From Baylisascaris procyonis (taxonomy: Eukaryota > Nematoda > Chromadorea > Rhabditida > Ascarididae), in the NCBI GenBank assembly GCA_037389465.1, contig JAZARR010000120.1, forward strand, positions 1 to 64,000: 64,000 bases of DNA, written 5' to 3'. A program made the position numbers and the translations under genes. Positions 35,947 through 50,283 of this stretch are shown here, one piece after another. The notes below the pieces were generated by a model. It searched no databases and was not told the DNA's origin. It was given only the letters and a program-made list of their open reading frames with translations. The number at the start of each line of letters is the position of its first letter. Positions within the stretch are counted from its first letter, which is position 1.

Positions 35947-38900
35947 AAGCTGAAGGAGCTGAAGGAGTGGGTGCAATGAGAAAGCAGATTCCATGCTCGT
36001 TCTTTCTGCAGCAACGTATTTTGAGCAAGATGAAATTGATGCCAATATCGAAGTGAAATTAAATATGAAATGTTTCCCAGAACTGAAACTTTTTCAAGAG
36101 AGACATGTCGGAAAAGCTGTGCAGTGTTTTAGGATAAATAATCAAGTTAAATTTGAGTATGCAATATTCCAGGTGATAACAGCTTGAGAAGTTTTGGTCT
36201 ACAAATGCAATCTGGCTAGTGGCCCTTCTGCAAATTGACGGATCCGCGGGCAGCAGCACGTAATGGACGATGAGTTTTCAGTCATGAGCAGAAATTGCGG
36301 AACTCCTCAAAATATTATTCGAAACATAGTTATTTAGAGATAAAATGGGAGCCAAAACATGAGCAATGTAAAGACTGTTTCTTAATGAATAGCTAAGATA
36401 TCAGCAGCAGAGAAAGTGAGATATTCGGCAATTAATTTATGATTCATTTGGCATCCTGCGCCCGTGCAAGAAACATAAAGGAATGAAAACCAGAGCAGTG
36501 CTCTCTTGAGTCCTGGCAGTTTTCTAGTGGGTCATTATACTTTATGAACTAAGTAGCTAAGAAACGAGGTATCGAAGCTCGCGCTGCAATTGAATTGCTA
36601 CTCATGGGATCAGCATTAGGGTTCCAGACGAGAGGAATTCCTCTCTGGATACCGCTTGCATCTGTACATAATAGTTCTTTTCCTTGACTTGGGGACATGG
36701 CACACAGCATCTCGCAATCGCTTTCTGGAATCAGTTCTCTCTCAAGCGGCTCTCGTCCCTTTGTGTTTCTTGTATAGCAGCACGATGTCAAATGCATCAT
36801 GAATTAATTGCCGATGAAACGAAATGATGTATTAATGATGTGAGTGATGATTAACGGGGGGGCATTTAGCTCTCCCGAACTGGAGCAGAGCATGGACTTG
36901 ATATTGGAAAGCGCAAATCTGCAACTTTGCTGTGTCAGCCGGTGTTTTTTCGACTCAGATTTGTGAAGATCAGCTGAAAATGACCTAGTTGACCTTTCTT
37001 ATATATTACGTAGGCTCGCCGCCCTTTTTCAGAATCCAGTACACTAAAAGCAATGAGATATGTTTATTTCGGCTGTGTCATATATCGTTTCCTCGGGCGA
37101 TAGGCTGGATAAAAATAATCCCTTTTGAATCATTTTGCCTTCTAAAACATAAAGTGATGAAAACACAGGCATCAGTGCTGTTATAACCAATAATAAGTTT
37201 TCAGACAGTGGTTGTTAAGTTTTCTTAATGCCAGTGACCACAGCAAATGAAAATATTCCAAAGTTGACAGCTAGCCTGGTGGATGGAGATGGGAAAGAAA
37301 ATTTTCATGCGGTTCTGTAAAAACGCATTCACGAGCGCGCCATGGTGATGTCGTGCCAGTATATATGCAAATTTGTTTGCGCTTGCTCGTTTGCCTGATA
37401 GGAACCATCACGGCTGGAACGAAGAAACTTGCTGGCTCTGATTTGCGCGAAGGCGATCCCCTATAACATCCATCGGATTGAACGATAAGAAGTAATAGAT
37501 GCTTCAGAGTATTAAAAATTCCGTATAAGTTTTGAACTAGGCGGATTTCCATATCATAAAATCGGTTGTGGATGAGCAAATCTGTTGAGCGAGATTTTGC
37601 ACAGAAGTCTAACTCACTTCAAAAAAAAAAAAAAGAAAAAGAAAAAAAACTACCTGCTCTTCCTTGTCTTCATTTTTTATCCATGCCTTTGAAAGCGATT
37701 GGTCGGGTTAGGAGAAACAAAGGCCAACATCGCGTTTTCCTTGCTGATGCTCCTGCCCATTTTATCGCAAATTTATGGTGGCTTGTATCGCAAATAAATG
37801 TACTTCCCACCAGAAAAAATGTTTGCAAATTGCAGTCTTTCACACGTGTCACTAAATTTTGTTTTCTTTAGCTCGCTTGTGAAATATCTTTAAGAACCTC
37901 GAATCACAAAAACTCATTTCTTTAGGAAGCGAGAGATCCAAGAATGCCAAAGCCACTAAGTAATAGAGAAAACGGAAGTTTTATTTATGAAAGCGGGGAA
38001 AATGAATTACTTTATAAAAAGTTGCTGGGAAAGAATAGAAGGGGTGATGTTTATAGTTCAAGTTGAAGATCCGATACCGGCTATGTCTTTCCCTCTGGGC
38101 CTGAAACACGGGATATTTAGTTAGAAAAATGTGAAATAGATTCCAGCCAAATATGGCGCCCAGGACGAGCGCTTGGGAGTGCAACAATGCTCCATTTATC
38201 GAGAAGGGATAAGGGTTCGCTAAGGTTTGTGGGGATGATGAGAGGGGGGAGGGAGAAAGGAACGAAGGAGTGGTGCGATAAGTTACATGGTATGCCTGCT
38301 GGTTCGAAAGTCTATGTCCATCGAGGTTAGAAGGCGCGTGCCTCGTAGCAGCTGGAAGTTTATTTATGCAATAACCATGCAAACAAACGATGTAATATTA
38401 TTAAAACTGCAATTGCAATTCGCCTCAAACATCAACGAGCTATTTATTTTCAGACATTGCATTAATAATTACCTTTTCTGTGCATCTGTCTGAATCCTGT
38501 ATGCTGCAGTAAATACTTCTGTTCGAAGAAAGGTCTATCCTTTTCCTTCCTCATCTTTTCCTTGTCCTTCGTCTTCGGAATATGGAAAATGTTTCACTCG
38601 AAAATTATGAAGCAACTTTACGTTCCAAGTTAACCTTCAAGAGCGCAGTTTGTGCTATAAAGCGCACTGTTCCCTTTAACTTTGGTGGATCGATTTGTTC
38701 ACCACACCGTTCCAAAAATCTGCAAACGCACTGAGAGATCCTCTCATTGCATCATGCTGATATCAGGTTTATTTCGTTGATCTTTTTTCTCTCTCTGCAA
38801 AAACAAAAAACTATGTCATAATTTTCGCGATGGATAATGCTTACATTATCTGTAAAGCATCAGAACCCGGCCATTGCCCCATTTCCTAGGTCTTTGTGTT

Positions 38901-40066
38901 CTTTCGCGTCGGAGGTGCCTATCATTCCATGCAGCTACTAAGCCGAAAAACTCGCAAAACAGTCGTTTTGCATGAGCACGCACTGAACATTACTAATAAG
39001 CCATCATTCAACTGGTAGCTCGTTTTGCGATAGCAGGCGTCCATTTGGTAGTCATATACGACATTATATATCACCTTATTTTAACAATTTTTAAGCAGCA
39101 GATTAACGAACCCATTCAAAACCGCCTCGTTTGAGATAAATTCGATGAAATTCATGGTGGTTGTTTAAATTCATAAATTCAAATTCATCGCATTGCATGA
39201 TTGTAAAAAAAAAAAAATTATTCATGCGCAGAAACCCTGATTCCGCTCTTTTTTACTTCACTTTCCGCTGTTGCTCTCTCAAATTCGATGACATGTGCAT
39301 TCACGTTTTTGTGCAAATCGAATTGTAAATTCAAAAAAGGAAATAATGAATTGAAGAATAGTTAGTGGAAACATCGAGTTGCAGTTATTTATGAAGAAAC
39401 TAGATATTCTATCATATCAGCTGACTAACTGTCATAATAGTGTTGATCACGGAAATAATTAAAATCGAAATATGTTTTTGACTCAAAATGCAATCACAGG
39501 CGATTAATTAGAAGCAGTGCAACCATAGAAACAATTGTGCGCAAATTTATATGTTCGTTGCTTCAGATTGCGCCGTTACCCTATCAGTAGAAGAATTTTA
39601 GGTTTCGGCTTGCAATGTTCAAGTAGATTCCCGTGGTTTTACCAATGTTCAACGTCGCTTTCTGATGAGGCGAATGCTCTGAAATCTCAATTAAGTGCAT
39701 CTCTCAGCGTGGCCTTATGGACCATGCACCTTCTTTCAGAACTCCTGCCACATTGTTATCATCAATTAGAATAAATTTCCATTGCAATAAGTGATTTGTA
39801 TATCTGACAACTTGCGGGAAAGAGGGATGATAAATTTTGGGGTGTTGGAAATAATCTGGGCTCTACTCCTCAGCAGCCTTAATCATTCACGTGACGGAAA
39901 ATTATGACCACAAGTGTTTCGATCGAAGCCATATTCTGTGCTGTTGCTATTTGAGCGTCCTTGGCTGCCAACAAACGTTGGCTCCGAAAAAATTTCATTT
40001 GAAGTCCTGAACTTTGAAGTCTATTAAATTCACTTGGTGACTTCCGAAAACCACATAGGGACCATA

Positions 40067-40090
40067 AATCACTTGTGATACCTTTCACTT
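40067..40090 (+). repeat. Dispersed repeat AATCACTTGTGATACCTTTCAC, copy 1
   Basis: The run AATCACTTGTGATACCTTTC plus AC is identical at ~41181-41203. Flanks on the right look weakly related. It may be the core of a small degraded transposon. Confidence 0.55.
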
Positions 40091-41179
40091 CTGCAGCTGT
40101 GATGAGAATTTCATTCTTGACTCGGTTCCTCGTGCCACTCTTCACTCCTGGAGTATCAGAGAAACTTTCACCTCAGCCTTCAACCGCGTCCGCACCGACC
40201 ATTTTTCGAGTATTCAAATGAGGCGAAGAAACTCTTCGCACCATTCCTCACCTTCCGGCTTTCTTCTTCAATGAAAACAACTCTTCTCTTTCCAAAAAAA
40301 ATCACAATCGGAGAAACGTGATAAATTTCGAACGAATATCTCCTTGACGTTCTGCCTTACCAGTGCCTTTTAACCTGGTGCCTTATTTATAGAATGAATT
40401 TAATTGTAGAATACAATCTGATGGTCATATTGAAATATGGCAGAAAAATTTAGGCTCGGTTGGTAATTGGTTCCATCGTTGCATTCATGATAGCCGACTG
40501 CCTACAGAAACAATGGTTCTCTTGCTCCCCAACCAGACGAAAATGATTTGAAGCAGTCATTTCATGCGTTTTTGCGAATTTGTAATAATAGAAGAAAAGT
40601 TCTAAAAATATTGCAATGTCGGTGTCTAAATGCTCGTGTATGCATATCTGTATATCTACACCCGTCGCTTCAGCCCAGAAACCCCATGAGACTAACTAAA
40701 AATTCGCATGAAATTTTCCGGTCTTTTTAACTTCTATAAGCGAGCTTTAGGCTAATCTTCAAATTTGGAGTAAGCTAACGGGATTTAAAGACATCGAAAA
40801 TATTATACACTTTATGAAACGCTCGAATTTCATTTTCTGTTCACCCAGGCGGGAAACAAACCCTCTGAGCATGAAAGCATGAGCAGCACGTCTATTTCTG
40901 AAGCGCTAATGCATTATTGCGCGTTCATTATTTTAATTTTTGTTTGGCATTTATAAAATGATTAGATTTGATGACGAGAGTTACATGTGGCTTCATATCA
41001 TTCTGGACTCTTCGAGATAATACGTCGCTAACGGATAAATGGACGCATATCTATGTGCACTTGTTTCCGCTGACACGAAATGAAAAAAGCGGAGTGTTTA
41101 ACCAAACCACTGCGGCCAACCAAAAGCACAGGCTGTCAAAAGTTGCAGCATGAAAGCCAAAAATAATTCCATATTATGA

Positions 41180-41203
41180 AAATCACTTGTGATACCTTTC
41201 ACG
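41180..41203 (+). repeat. Dispersed repeat AATCACTTGTGATACCTTTCAC, copy 2
   Basis: Second copy of the repeat at 40067-40090, in the same orientation about 1.1 kb away. Confidence 0.55.
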
Positions 41204-44200
41204 CTTGCACCTCTCCTCGAATCCTCATTAAGTCAACCGAACCACCTAGAAACATATTGCCTACTTAGATTTGAAAATCACCTCGCAGTCATGTAGTGGA
41301 TGATTCGAATTCTTGCACGAACCATCGCGGAAGTAAAAGCTGAAGGCACCCAACATGCTCATTTGTGAGCGGTTAGATTGTTTTACTCAACATTGCGTGT
41401 ATGAGTGCTGCTTGCCTCTTTTGGAGAGCAACCAAAAATATTCCTATGAAAAAATTTTATTGCAAGCTGCAGAAAAACTATCGTGTCACCTCCTTTATGG
41501 CTTTGAAAATCAGTTGCCGCTTCAGGTCTTATGAGGTTGCTGAGACAGAAGGGGCAACAGGATCTCCATGGCTCTTCCTCTAGGTCGTTTTCGGCTGTAG
41601 AGACGGTCGAAAATTCGAAATGGTCATTAGAACTTCCACCTTTGCCATCTCTACATGTCATACGAAAAAAGGCGGCCAAAAAATTTTTGAGTCACGCCAA
41701 GCCAGGAAACGAAAGCAGCTTTCATCAACAACCTTCATTTGTTTCTTGCCTCCTTGTAGGAATAGGAGCGGAAGCATAAGCAAATTGAAGCCTGGAATTT
41801 TCTTTCTCTACATCGACTGTAATAATATAAATGCATCAATTCGTAGAATATTTTACTGCGGAAAAAGTATTCCGTTTGTCAATCTCATTCATTCCGTGAT
41901 TACTTCAACATCTATTTCTTTCATTTTCATTGACCATTTATGTTGCAAGGACTTCTTTATTTATATAGGGGTTGTTTCCTGCAGATGAGGATGGACATTA
42001 TACCCATGTATGGGATATTATCGATCGCATTAATTAAGCAATCGTTCAGCCATTAAAATTTACAAGAGCATCATACAACGGTCGAATAAAATGATCATTT
42101 ACTCTCAAACAGACGGTTTGATTTTTCGGGTACATACATATAAAGTGAGACTAGTAGAATACACATTCTTTTCACCATTGCTCAGATATCTCCAGATGTA
42201 CCTGACGCCAATATTTATAGGCTCGCCGTCACTGTAGGGGCCGCTTTGCATACTATCGATATTTTCCGAATATGTTCAAAGAGTGTTCTTTTGGAGGCTC
42301 TCATTAGAGAGTGATTGCACCCAGTCCGAATTCTCTTACTAAGATTCAAAGAATAGGGATGTTCGGTTGGTGCTTAATGTTTGAAGACTGAAGATTGGCG
42401 GTGAACGACTAAACAAGATAGACTGCCGTGAATCACATCGACGAACAACTTTTGACCATTTCTAGCGATGACTCCGGAAACTATTCAAGGGTGCTATCTT
42501 AGCGATGACTTAGCACATTCCTTTGAATTCCACATTTCAGTGAAAATGACCTTTGCTGATGGTGGTAATATCTCTCATTTCATCCTCCAATAAACATTTT
42601 GATCATGCCGAATACTATTCTAGACATCAATAATTCCATGCATTGCTCTGTTTGAATTGAAATAGTTAATAATGCCATTGCAATCCTTTAGCAGACTTCT
42701 GCATCTTTTATTAAGCACTTGAGCCACGTGTTTTTAATATCAGCTTCATTTTCTATTTATTCCACGTGCGCGATCTTGTTCCCACCTGGGAATGAATGTC
42801 TTGATTATATATCGCCTACTGAAAATAGCCAGGTTTGTGCAGACACCCATGCTTCGCGATAAAAGATTTGGCCTGAAGGCATTCATTCCTTATGTTCATC
42901 AAACTTGCAATATTGATTGCAAACAGTGAAGACATGTGCACGTATGTCCTTCAAGTGGTAAGTGAGACGGATGTAAGATTCACTAACAAATGCTCACACC
43001 AACGCATCGAATCAGCCATAATAGAAACTGTTGACTCTTTTGATATACCCTCAATTTTGAATTTTTTCTAACCGCTATTCCCAACGGACGTTCCTTCGAA
43101 GAAGGCCGCATACTCAAGCGATCGAAAGCTATGTCAGCGGATGAAATATGAAGACCAAGTTGCTTTTTTATTGGATATAGTACAGCCGAGCTTCACGGCT
43201 GTCTCAACTGACTTCACTGATGAGTGAAATGCTATTCGTACCTTTCTGCAAGCAAAAATAATTATAATTTGCATTTTATTCATCGCCTCGCAAACTCTGC
43301 AATTCATTTAGATCTGCTACGGCTACCTACCGGTGCCTTTCTGCAGTAGCATTTGAAAATAAACTCGATTCTTTTTCGTGAATAAAGCGCCTAGATATTT
43401 GTTCCCACTTTGATGATAAAACTTTAAAAAACCATGCAGAAATAAGAATAATTGAAGGTGATTTACAAAAGGGATGTACAGATTGCTTGAATTGAGTACT
43501 GTGCCGCATTTCGATTAATTGGAAGCGCATATCCTTTACAGGTCAACGCACCTGTTGTGAAGGCGAGGACTGCATTCGGCTTTGTTAGGAAAACTAATCG
43601 AAACGGAGTGTTTAATCAATCTGATCGCTTTTTTCGCTTCAAAGGCGCATTTTGCTCCGCAGCGATCGTCTTTAAGTGAGGTACAGCCAGCTTACGTGTG
43701 AGAATAAGCGTAGAACGGGTTGCTTTATTGCGTTTTTATGACTATTTAAGTTTCCATTCAAGCATATCATTTGCAATAACATACACGTGGTCGTGACAGA
43801 AATAGCATGCAGGTTTAAGCTAAAGAAGAGGGAATGCATTGAATAAAAGCTGACAATCGCACAAAAAGTGAAAGCTGTGGCAGAGGAAACGTGGTTGAAA
43901 ACTTTGGAAAAGAGAGAGCTAGTCATAATGAAATGTGGGCGAATATTGAAAGGCCATATGAGAAGAGTTGATGCATTGAAGTTGTTTCAATGCTGCCATT
44001 GAAGCATGAAGAATGCGATGAACGGAGCTTCACTTCTATCTCAGGAACGAGATACTAGATTTCATGATTCAATGCGCCTTATATGTTTGATTAACACACC
44101 GAACTGAGCATTGATAGATGTGAAGTGACAAGGCGACATTTCCTACGCGAGAATATTATTACGCATACGCTTTTAGGATAGGACCAGCTTTTGCAACGTG

Positions 44201-44337
44201 AGTCCATATGCTGGTACTCTACTAGGTGGAATATATAGCATTCTCTACTATTCTCTACTAATGGGATTTTGACCGTTGAGTCGGAATATGTGAAAGTGCT
44301 ATACATGCATGATCTGACTGCCAGCGTTTTAAATGAG

Positions 44338-44338
<1 letters not shown>

Positions 44339-44401
<63 letters not shown>
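44339..44401. repeat. (TA)n microsatellite
   Basis: An uninterrupted alternating TA run of about 60 bp, similar in length to the one at 33214-33271. Confidence 0.95.
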
Positions 44402-44407
<6 letters not shown>

Positions 44408-46950
44408 TTTCGAACATAATGAGGCTCGCTTTATACCATCGCAAAAAGTCCCGACAGGCATGACATTCGTATATGGATGAGGATGTTTCGGTATTTCATC
44501 ATATACCTTCGATAAGGACGTCTTTGCGAACCATTTATCCTACTCGACTCATTCTTTGCTTTTTTCATCAATTTATGACATATCTGCTACTCGTGTTTGA
44601 GACAACGTGCTAACCTACCTTGACAATACCTTCAATTTGCGACATCGTAGACGCATGACACCCTTAAAGGCACAATGAAATCACAATGTAGTTACTGCAT
44701 CGGTTGCTATTCCATCCATAATCAAAGCTCAGGTTGCATTGGATGCTACTTTATTCCTGCTGACGAATTCATAACGTATTTGCCTCTTCGTGTTCTCAAT
44801 GTTGTCCACTCTTCTCTAATTTGCTTTCTATAAACGTCATTACGAGCACAACTGGTGAATGTTGTGTATTCCATTCAGCGTTTTGCTTGTAGCTCCACGT
44901 ACGTTTAGGAAACTAATCGTTTTATATAGAAACATACGGACGGACACCTTCTGGCCATGGAACAACGCCTTGCCGATTGGCGTAGCATGTTGTTCAAGCA
45001 TATAAAGCGCAATAAGTCAGTGTTATGGCTCATACGAAATCTAGGTGGCATGCCACCTTTATTCCTATGACGGAGGAAGCAGAGCTCCATTCATTCTCGT
45101 TCTTCATGCTCAAATGATAGCATTGATTGCAATAAATTCACGGCATCAATTCTCACACGGCCTTTCATTTAGATTATTCCTACCCATTTCTTTATCACTA
45201 ACTCTCTTTTTTCTTGTCCACTGAGGTAGCGCAAAGTTTTCATCCACATTTCTTATGCCGCTGGTTTCAATTTGTATGCAATAGTTCGCCTTTGTTGATG
45301 CCTTCCTCTTGTATTTTTTTTCCGTCAATATTATTTGCTTGCTATTACAGGTATCCTACCTGGATGGCAACTTAAACAATTAAAACATCACCCTAAAGCA
45401 ACTCGTCCTACGTTTATTTTCATGCTTCACACAATCTCAACACAAAAAGCAGGCAAGATTTACAAGAAAATATTTACCGCTGTGCGCCTATATGCGCCTT
45501 CAGGTAAGCTAATGAAAATGAAGTTATAAATACGTGTGTACATTCCTAGGTAGTATATAAACATTCGACCATTGATTGATGAGTCAACGGTGAATGTAAA
45601 TAAACGTTTTTGATATTGAATTCGAACACCTTCTAGTGCTTCCTCTAACTTTGACGTACCCTTTATTTGTCATAAGATGAAGCGACCCTCCCAATTCGAA
45701 AAACGAGAAAAGGTGAAAGTTTGCCATTTGGTGGGAAGGATTGCTTGATTTTCGCTTAAATCGAGCATTTTTAAAAGGTTGAAAAGTTGTCAACTCACAA
45801 CTTATGGAATTAATAAGGGTGCTTAGACGTTAGTATATATACGGTGTTGCCGCGATAATGTACGTTATTGCCGCTGTTGCTAAGAGTTTCAGCTGAACGA
45901 TATGTAGGATTTGTAATCAAAAATTGAATAGTATTGCGATCAGTACGGGTACTTCATTCTCCAATAATAATACCATAATGCGCTTTCTGCATTCATTATT
46001 TTCTTATTGACGAGTGTATTTTATATTGCCCATTCATCTTCCTACAGGACGCCAAATGCACTAGGCACATCGATTTTGCCTATCATGTCGTGATTCACAA
46101 AAGCCTTGCTAACTAGCTTTTCATTATAATCGGCTAGCTACAAGACATCGACTACTTTTGTCCTTTAGTTAAATTTGTATCCTACTGTCATTGCGCTAAT
46201 AAGAATAATAGAATTGCTAGAAGAACGCAATGTGTAGCCGAACGGCAACAGACCAACTACACGAGAAATAGAGCACTTTCATCGTTCGTTTGTTGAGCAA
46301 CATCCTGAAATTCAATGTTAAGTTTTTTTGTTTTGTTTTATTAGGTTTTGTTCAACGTTGCATTTGTTCAATATTTGCGAGACAAGTATTGCATAAGACT
46401 GAGAGTGTGAAACAATGCCGAAAATATGCATCCATGTGAATTGAGTGGCAGTGGAAGACCGCGCATAGTCGATTAAAATCTAGCCGCAGATAAGGTTAAT
46501 AGCTTCATTTCAAATGGTTATCACTAAAAACCTTCACTAATACTTTCCTCGTAACTCTACGAAATGCACAATATTGCACCACTCTTGGCTCCAGTTCTAT
46601 TTCACGCTGATTCGTCTCATTGTCTATCATTTTTAAGACTTCCGTTTTTCAAATTCGTTACAGGAATAGGTTGACCATTCTAACAGCCATATTCCGTATG
46701 CTCTGTTTATGCTATTGGTGGTTTTCATGCGAGCGTAGATGGTCGTGAGGTTGTTCAAATGATGCTCACCCAGACTTACACAACAAGCTGCTCCATGAAT
46801 TCGACGAAGACGCAGTGATGCTTTTGGCCAGTCTTATATGACACATCACACACACCACACACACACTTCTTGAGTGTGATGGCCGCTTCTTGACGACCAG
46901 GAACTACTTCAAGATTCGTGTCCTGCCTGGGCAGCAGAGCAGCCCTATTC
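44402..46950. other. Intergenic region, no gene recognised
   Basis: Only short open frames without motifs. It includes 46392-46435, a short stretch (reads ESVKQCRKYAS) that resembles the 5' part of the 35805 fragment. The 5' untranslated part of the LINE probably begins somewhere after 46740, but no border can be seen. Confidence 0.5.
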
Positions 46951-47012
46951 AGGAACGCACTGCTCTCTTCGAATGAAGAAGGGGATATAAAAGGTTCCCT
47001 AAACATTGCTAG

Positions 47013-50000
47013 TTCCAAATCCTTCATCAAGCATACCGCGGCTTGCTGAATATTTACCCGTGCGGTCGAAAAACAAAGTGGTGTAAATCTCAACCAATCC
47101 GTTTGGCAACGTGGAACGTGCGCACGCTATTGGATAGCCGTGATCGCCACGAGCGAAGAACAGCCATAATTGCCCGTGAACTTGCCAGATATCGCATAGA
47201 CATCGCAGCACTTTGCGAAACCAGAATCTCCGGTAGATCGCAGTTCTCGGAAGAAGGTGGAGGATATACGTTCTTTTGCATTGGACAACCTGAAGGTGCG
47301 CCCAGGCAAGGTGGAATTGGATTTGCCATTAGGAACGCGATCGTTAAAATGCTTTGCTCTACACCAGTCGCTATTACGCCACGACACATGAGCCTCGAAC
47401 TCCCGCTGTCGCATGGTCGCTAAGCTACTCTCCTCTCGGCATATGCACCAACCCTTCTCGCATCAGACGACTCCAAGGAAGAGTTCTATGCCGAACTGGA
47501 TAACATAATCTCCAAAACTTCCTACAGAAACAAACTATTTATTCTGGGAGACTTCAACGCCAGGGTTGGCAATGAGTTCGCCACATGGAGCCGAGTGCTT
47601 GGGCGTCATGGAGTTGGTAAGGCCAACTCAAACGGCACAATGCTACTCGAACTGTGTGCAAAACATGAACTGGTCATAACTAAAACAGTCTTTCAACAAG
47701 CAAACAAATTCAAGAACACGTGGATGCATCCCAGGTCGAAACACTGGCACATGCTCGACTACGTAATAACTAAGCAACGCGACCTGAAAGACGTGAAATT
47801 AACCCGAGCAATGCGCGGAAGCACGACATGGTCAGATCATGTTCTAGTTCGCAGTACTGTGCGCCTGACAACGACGCCTCCGCAGAGGTGTCGACAAGGT
47901 CTCAATGTCAAGAAGCTCAACGTGAACGCGCTAAAACGTCTAGACGTTCGAACGGAGCTGGAACAAGAACTCAATGCCAGGCTGAGTGAGCGGGAGAACA
48001 ACGATGGAGCTGATGACGACTGGAACAACTTAAAAGATCTAGTCTATAACGCCACAGCAAAAGTTGTTGGCTTCGTGAGGAAACACAGCAAAGACTGGTT
48101 CGATGATCAGGACACTGAAATCCGAGCGCTATTGAACAAAATGTACACCACACATTTGCAGTGGATAAATGACAAATCGTGTGCCGCCAAGAAACATGCT
48201 TATAACACAGCCAGGAAGGAGGCAAATGCGAAACTTCGCACAATGAAGGAACGCTGGTGGGCCAATATGGCAATCGAGCTCCAGACAGCAGCAGACCGCC
48301 ATGACATGAAAGCATTCTATGACGGCCTCAAGGCAGTCTACGGTCCAAGAGATTCCGGGAGTGTTCCAGTTTATTCGAAGGACGGCTCTCATCTCATAAC
48401 TGACCGTGAGAAGATTCTGGAACGCTGGGCAGAACACTTCCGAGTGGTGCTGAATCAAGCATCAGAGTTTGACTCAACGGTGCTCTCCGAAGTTCCACAA
48501 TGGAATGTGTCCAACGACCTGGCGTATCCTCCATCAGAACGCGAGGTACTTGACGCCATCCAATCGCTGAAAGCGGGTAAGGCACCTGGTGCCGATGGCT
48601 TACCCGGCGAAATATTCAAATACGGCGGGCGCAAACTTATTCACTGGCTCACAACCTTATATCGGCACATATGGGAGCGTGAAGACGTCCCACAAGAATT
48701 CAAGGATGCGCAAATGGTTCATATTTTTAAACGCAAGGGCGATCGGGCAACCTGTGATGATCACAGAGGCATCTCTCTCCTGTCCATCCCAGGCAAGATC
48801 CTGGCAAGAGTAATTCTCAACCGACTTGCCTTGCATGTCTCCAATAACAACATCCTTCCAGAAAGCCAATGTGGTTTTCGCGCTGGTCGTAGCACCATCG
48901 ACACGATATTCAGCGCTCGTCAACTGCAGGAAAAGTGTCGTGAACAAAACAAAGATCTTTTCGTTGTTTTTGTTGACCTCACGAAAGCTTTCGATTCTGT
49001 CAACAGAAAAGGTTTGTGGTCACTTCTAGGCAAAATTGGATGTCCAGATAAATTCGTAAATGTGATCCGATCGTTCCATGAAGGGATGCGCGCACGCGTT
49101 ATCGAAGCAGGCAACATGTCGGATGCATTCGAAGTTACCAACGGCACCAAACAGGGATGTGTACTTGCTCCGCTTCTGTTTGGGATCTTCTTTGCCATGA
49201 TGCTGTCGGTCGCATTTAAAGACTGCAATACTGGCATACCAATTCAATTTCGAATGGATGGCAACATCTTCAACCTCAAACGGTTAGAAGCCAGAACAAA
49301 AGTGCACACTGCAGTCATCCGGGAACTCCTATATGCTGATGACTGCGCGTTAATGGCACATTCTTGCGCGGATCTACAAGATATCATGAATCGATTTGCC
49401 ACGCCAGCCAACCGTTTTGGCTTGAAGGTCAGCCTGAAGAAAACCGAAGTTATGTACCGAGAATGCCCAGATCGTCAGCAGCCTACATCACACACCGTAA
49501 CAGTTGACGGATCCAATCTTCGGGTTGTCGATAACTTTACATACCTAGGCAGCACACTTACAAGCTCAAGATATAATGACACAGAAACTTCCAGAAGATT
49601 GGCGAAAGCGAGTGCCGCATTTGGCAAACTATACAAACGTCTCTGGAGCAGACATGAAGTGAAACTGAGTACTAAGGTTGCGGTATACCGTGCAGTCGTG
49701 CTAACAACACTTCTCTACGGTTCCGAAACCTGGACGCTATATCGAAAAGACATCAAGAGACTGGATCAGTTTCATATGCGATGTTCACGCAAAATTGCAA
49801 ATATCAGGTGGCAAGACAAAATAAGGAACACTGAAGTGCTGAAAAGGTGCAAGATAACTGGTATCGAAGCATACATCATCTCGTCCCAACTACGTCGGGT
49901 TGGGCATGTCATCAGAATGCCGGACAACCGCATCCCCAAGCAACTACTTTACGGACAACTCGCCTCTGGGGAACGGAAACGAGGACGTCCGCTGCTTCGA

Positions 50001-50270
50001 TACAAGGATGGAGTCAAGGCAACGCTGAAAGCGTGTCAAATGGAGCTGAAGGATGACATAGTACATGACAGACAGCTGTGGAGGAGGGCATGCCGCGAGG
50101 GGACTACACGATTTGAGGGATGTCGAGTTCGAGCACTGGAAGAGAAAAGATCGCGACGACTATTGGGCACAGGTGGGCCTGATCAAGGAGTACGGTTTAT
50201 CTGCGATAGGTGCAACAGGACGTGCTTATCCCGAATTGGACTCGTCTCACACATGCGCGTTCACCGGTGA
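47013..50270 (+). pseudogene. LINE (non-LTR retrotransposon) endonuclease/reverse transcriptase with in-frame TAA
   Basis: One reading frame of about 1085 codons from after the stop at 47010 to TGA 50268-50270, broken only by TAA at 47421-47423. The APE-type endonuclease part has LATWNVRTLL (47105 on), CETRISG, GGIGFAIRN, then after the TAA SAYAPT, LGDFNARVG, MLDYVI and SDHVLVRS, so all catalytic blocks remain. The reverse transcriptase has KAPGADGLPGEIFK, FVDLTKAFDSVN, NGTKQGCVLAP and the catalytic YADD (49332-49343), followed by GLKVSLKKTEVMY and YLGSTL. The C-terminus has GRPLLRYKDGVK and a CX2CX12HX3H finger (CDRCNRTCL...HMRVH). It would nick target DNA and copy its RNA into it. No ATG is seen before the endonuclease, so the 5' end is truncated or the start lies elsewhere. 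The clade was not determined. Confidence 0.93.
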
Positions 50271-50283
50271 TGAGATCCGTTGA

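Larger units (their letters stand above)
36200..44338. other. Intergenic region, no gene recognised
   Basis: About 8 kb without a protein I can identify. Frames such as minus 36549-36800 and minus 41383-41679 are open and compositionally plausible as exons; the second has a CCPFC cluster and possible splice sites. I cannot support them as genes. A ~23-bp direct repeat joins 40067-40090 and 41180-41203. Confidence 0.5.

Noticed and set aside
46776..47414. Minus-strand frames over the LINE 5' part
   Set aside because: Antisense to the endonuclease domain and without motifs.
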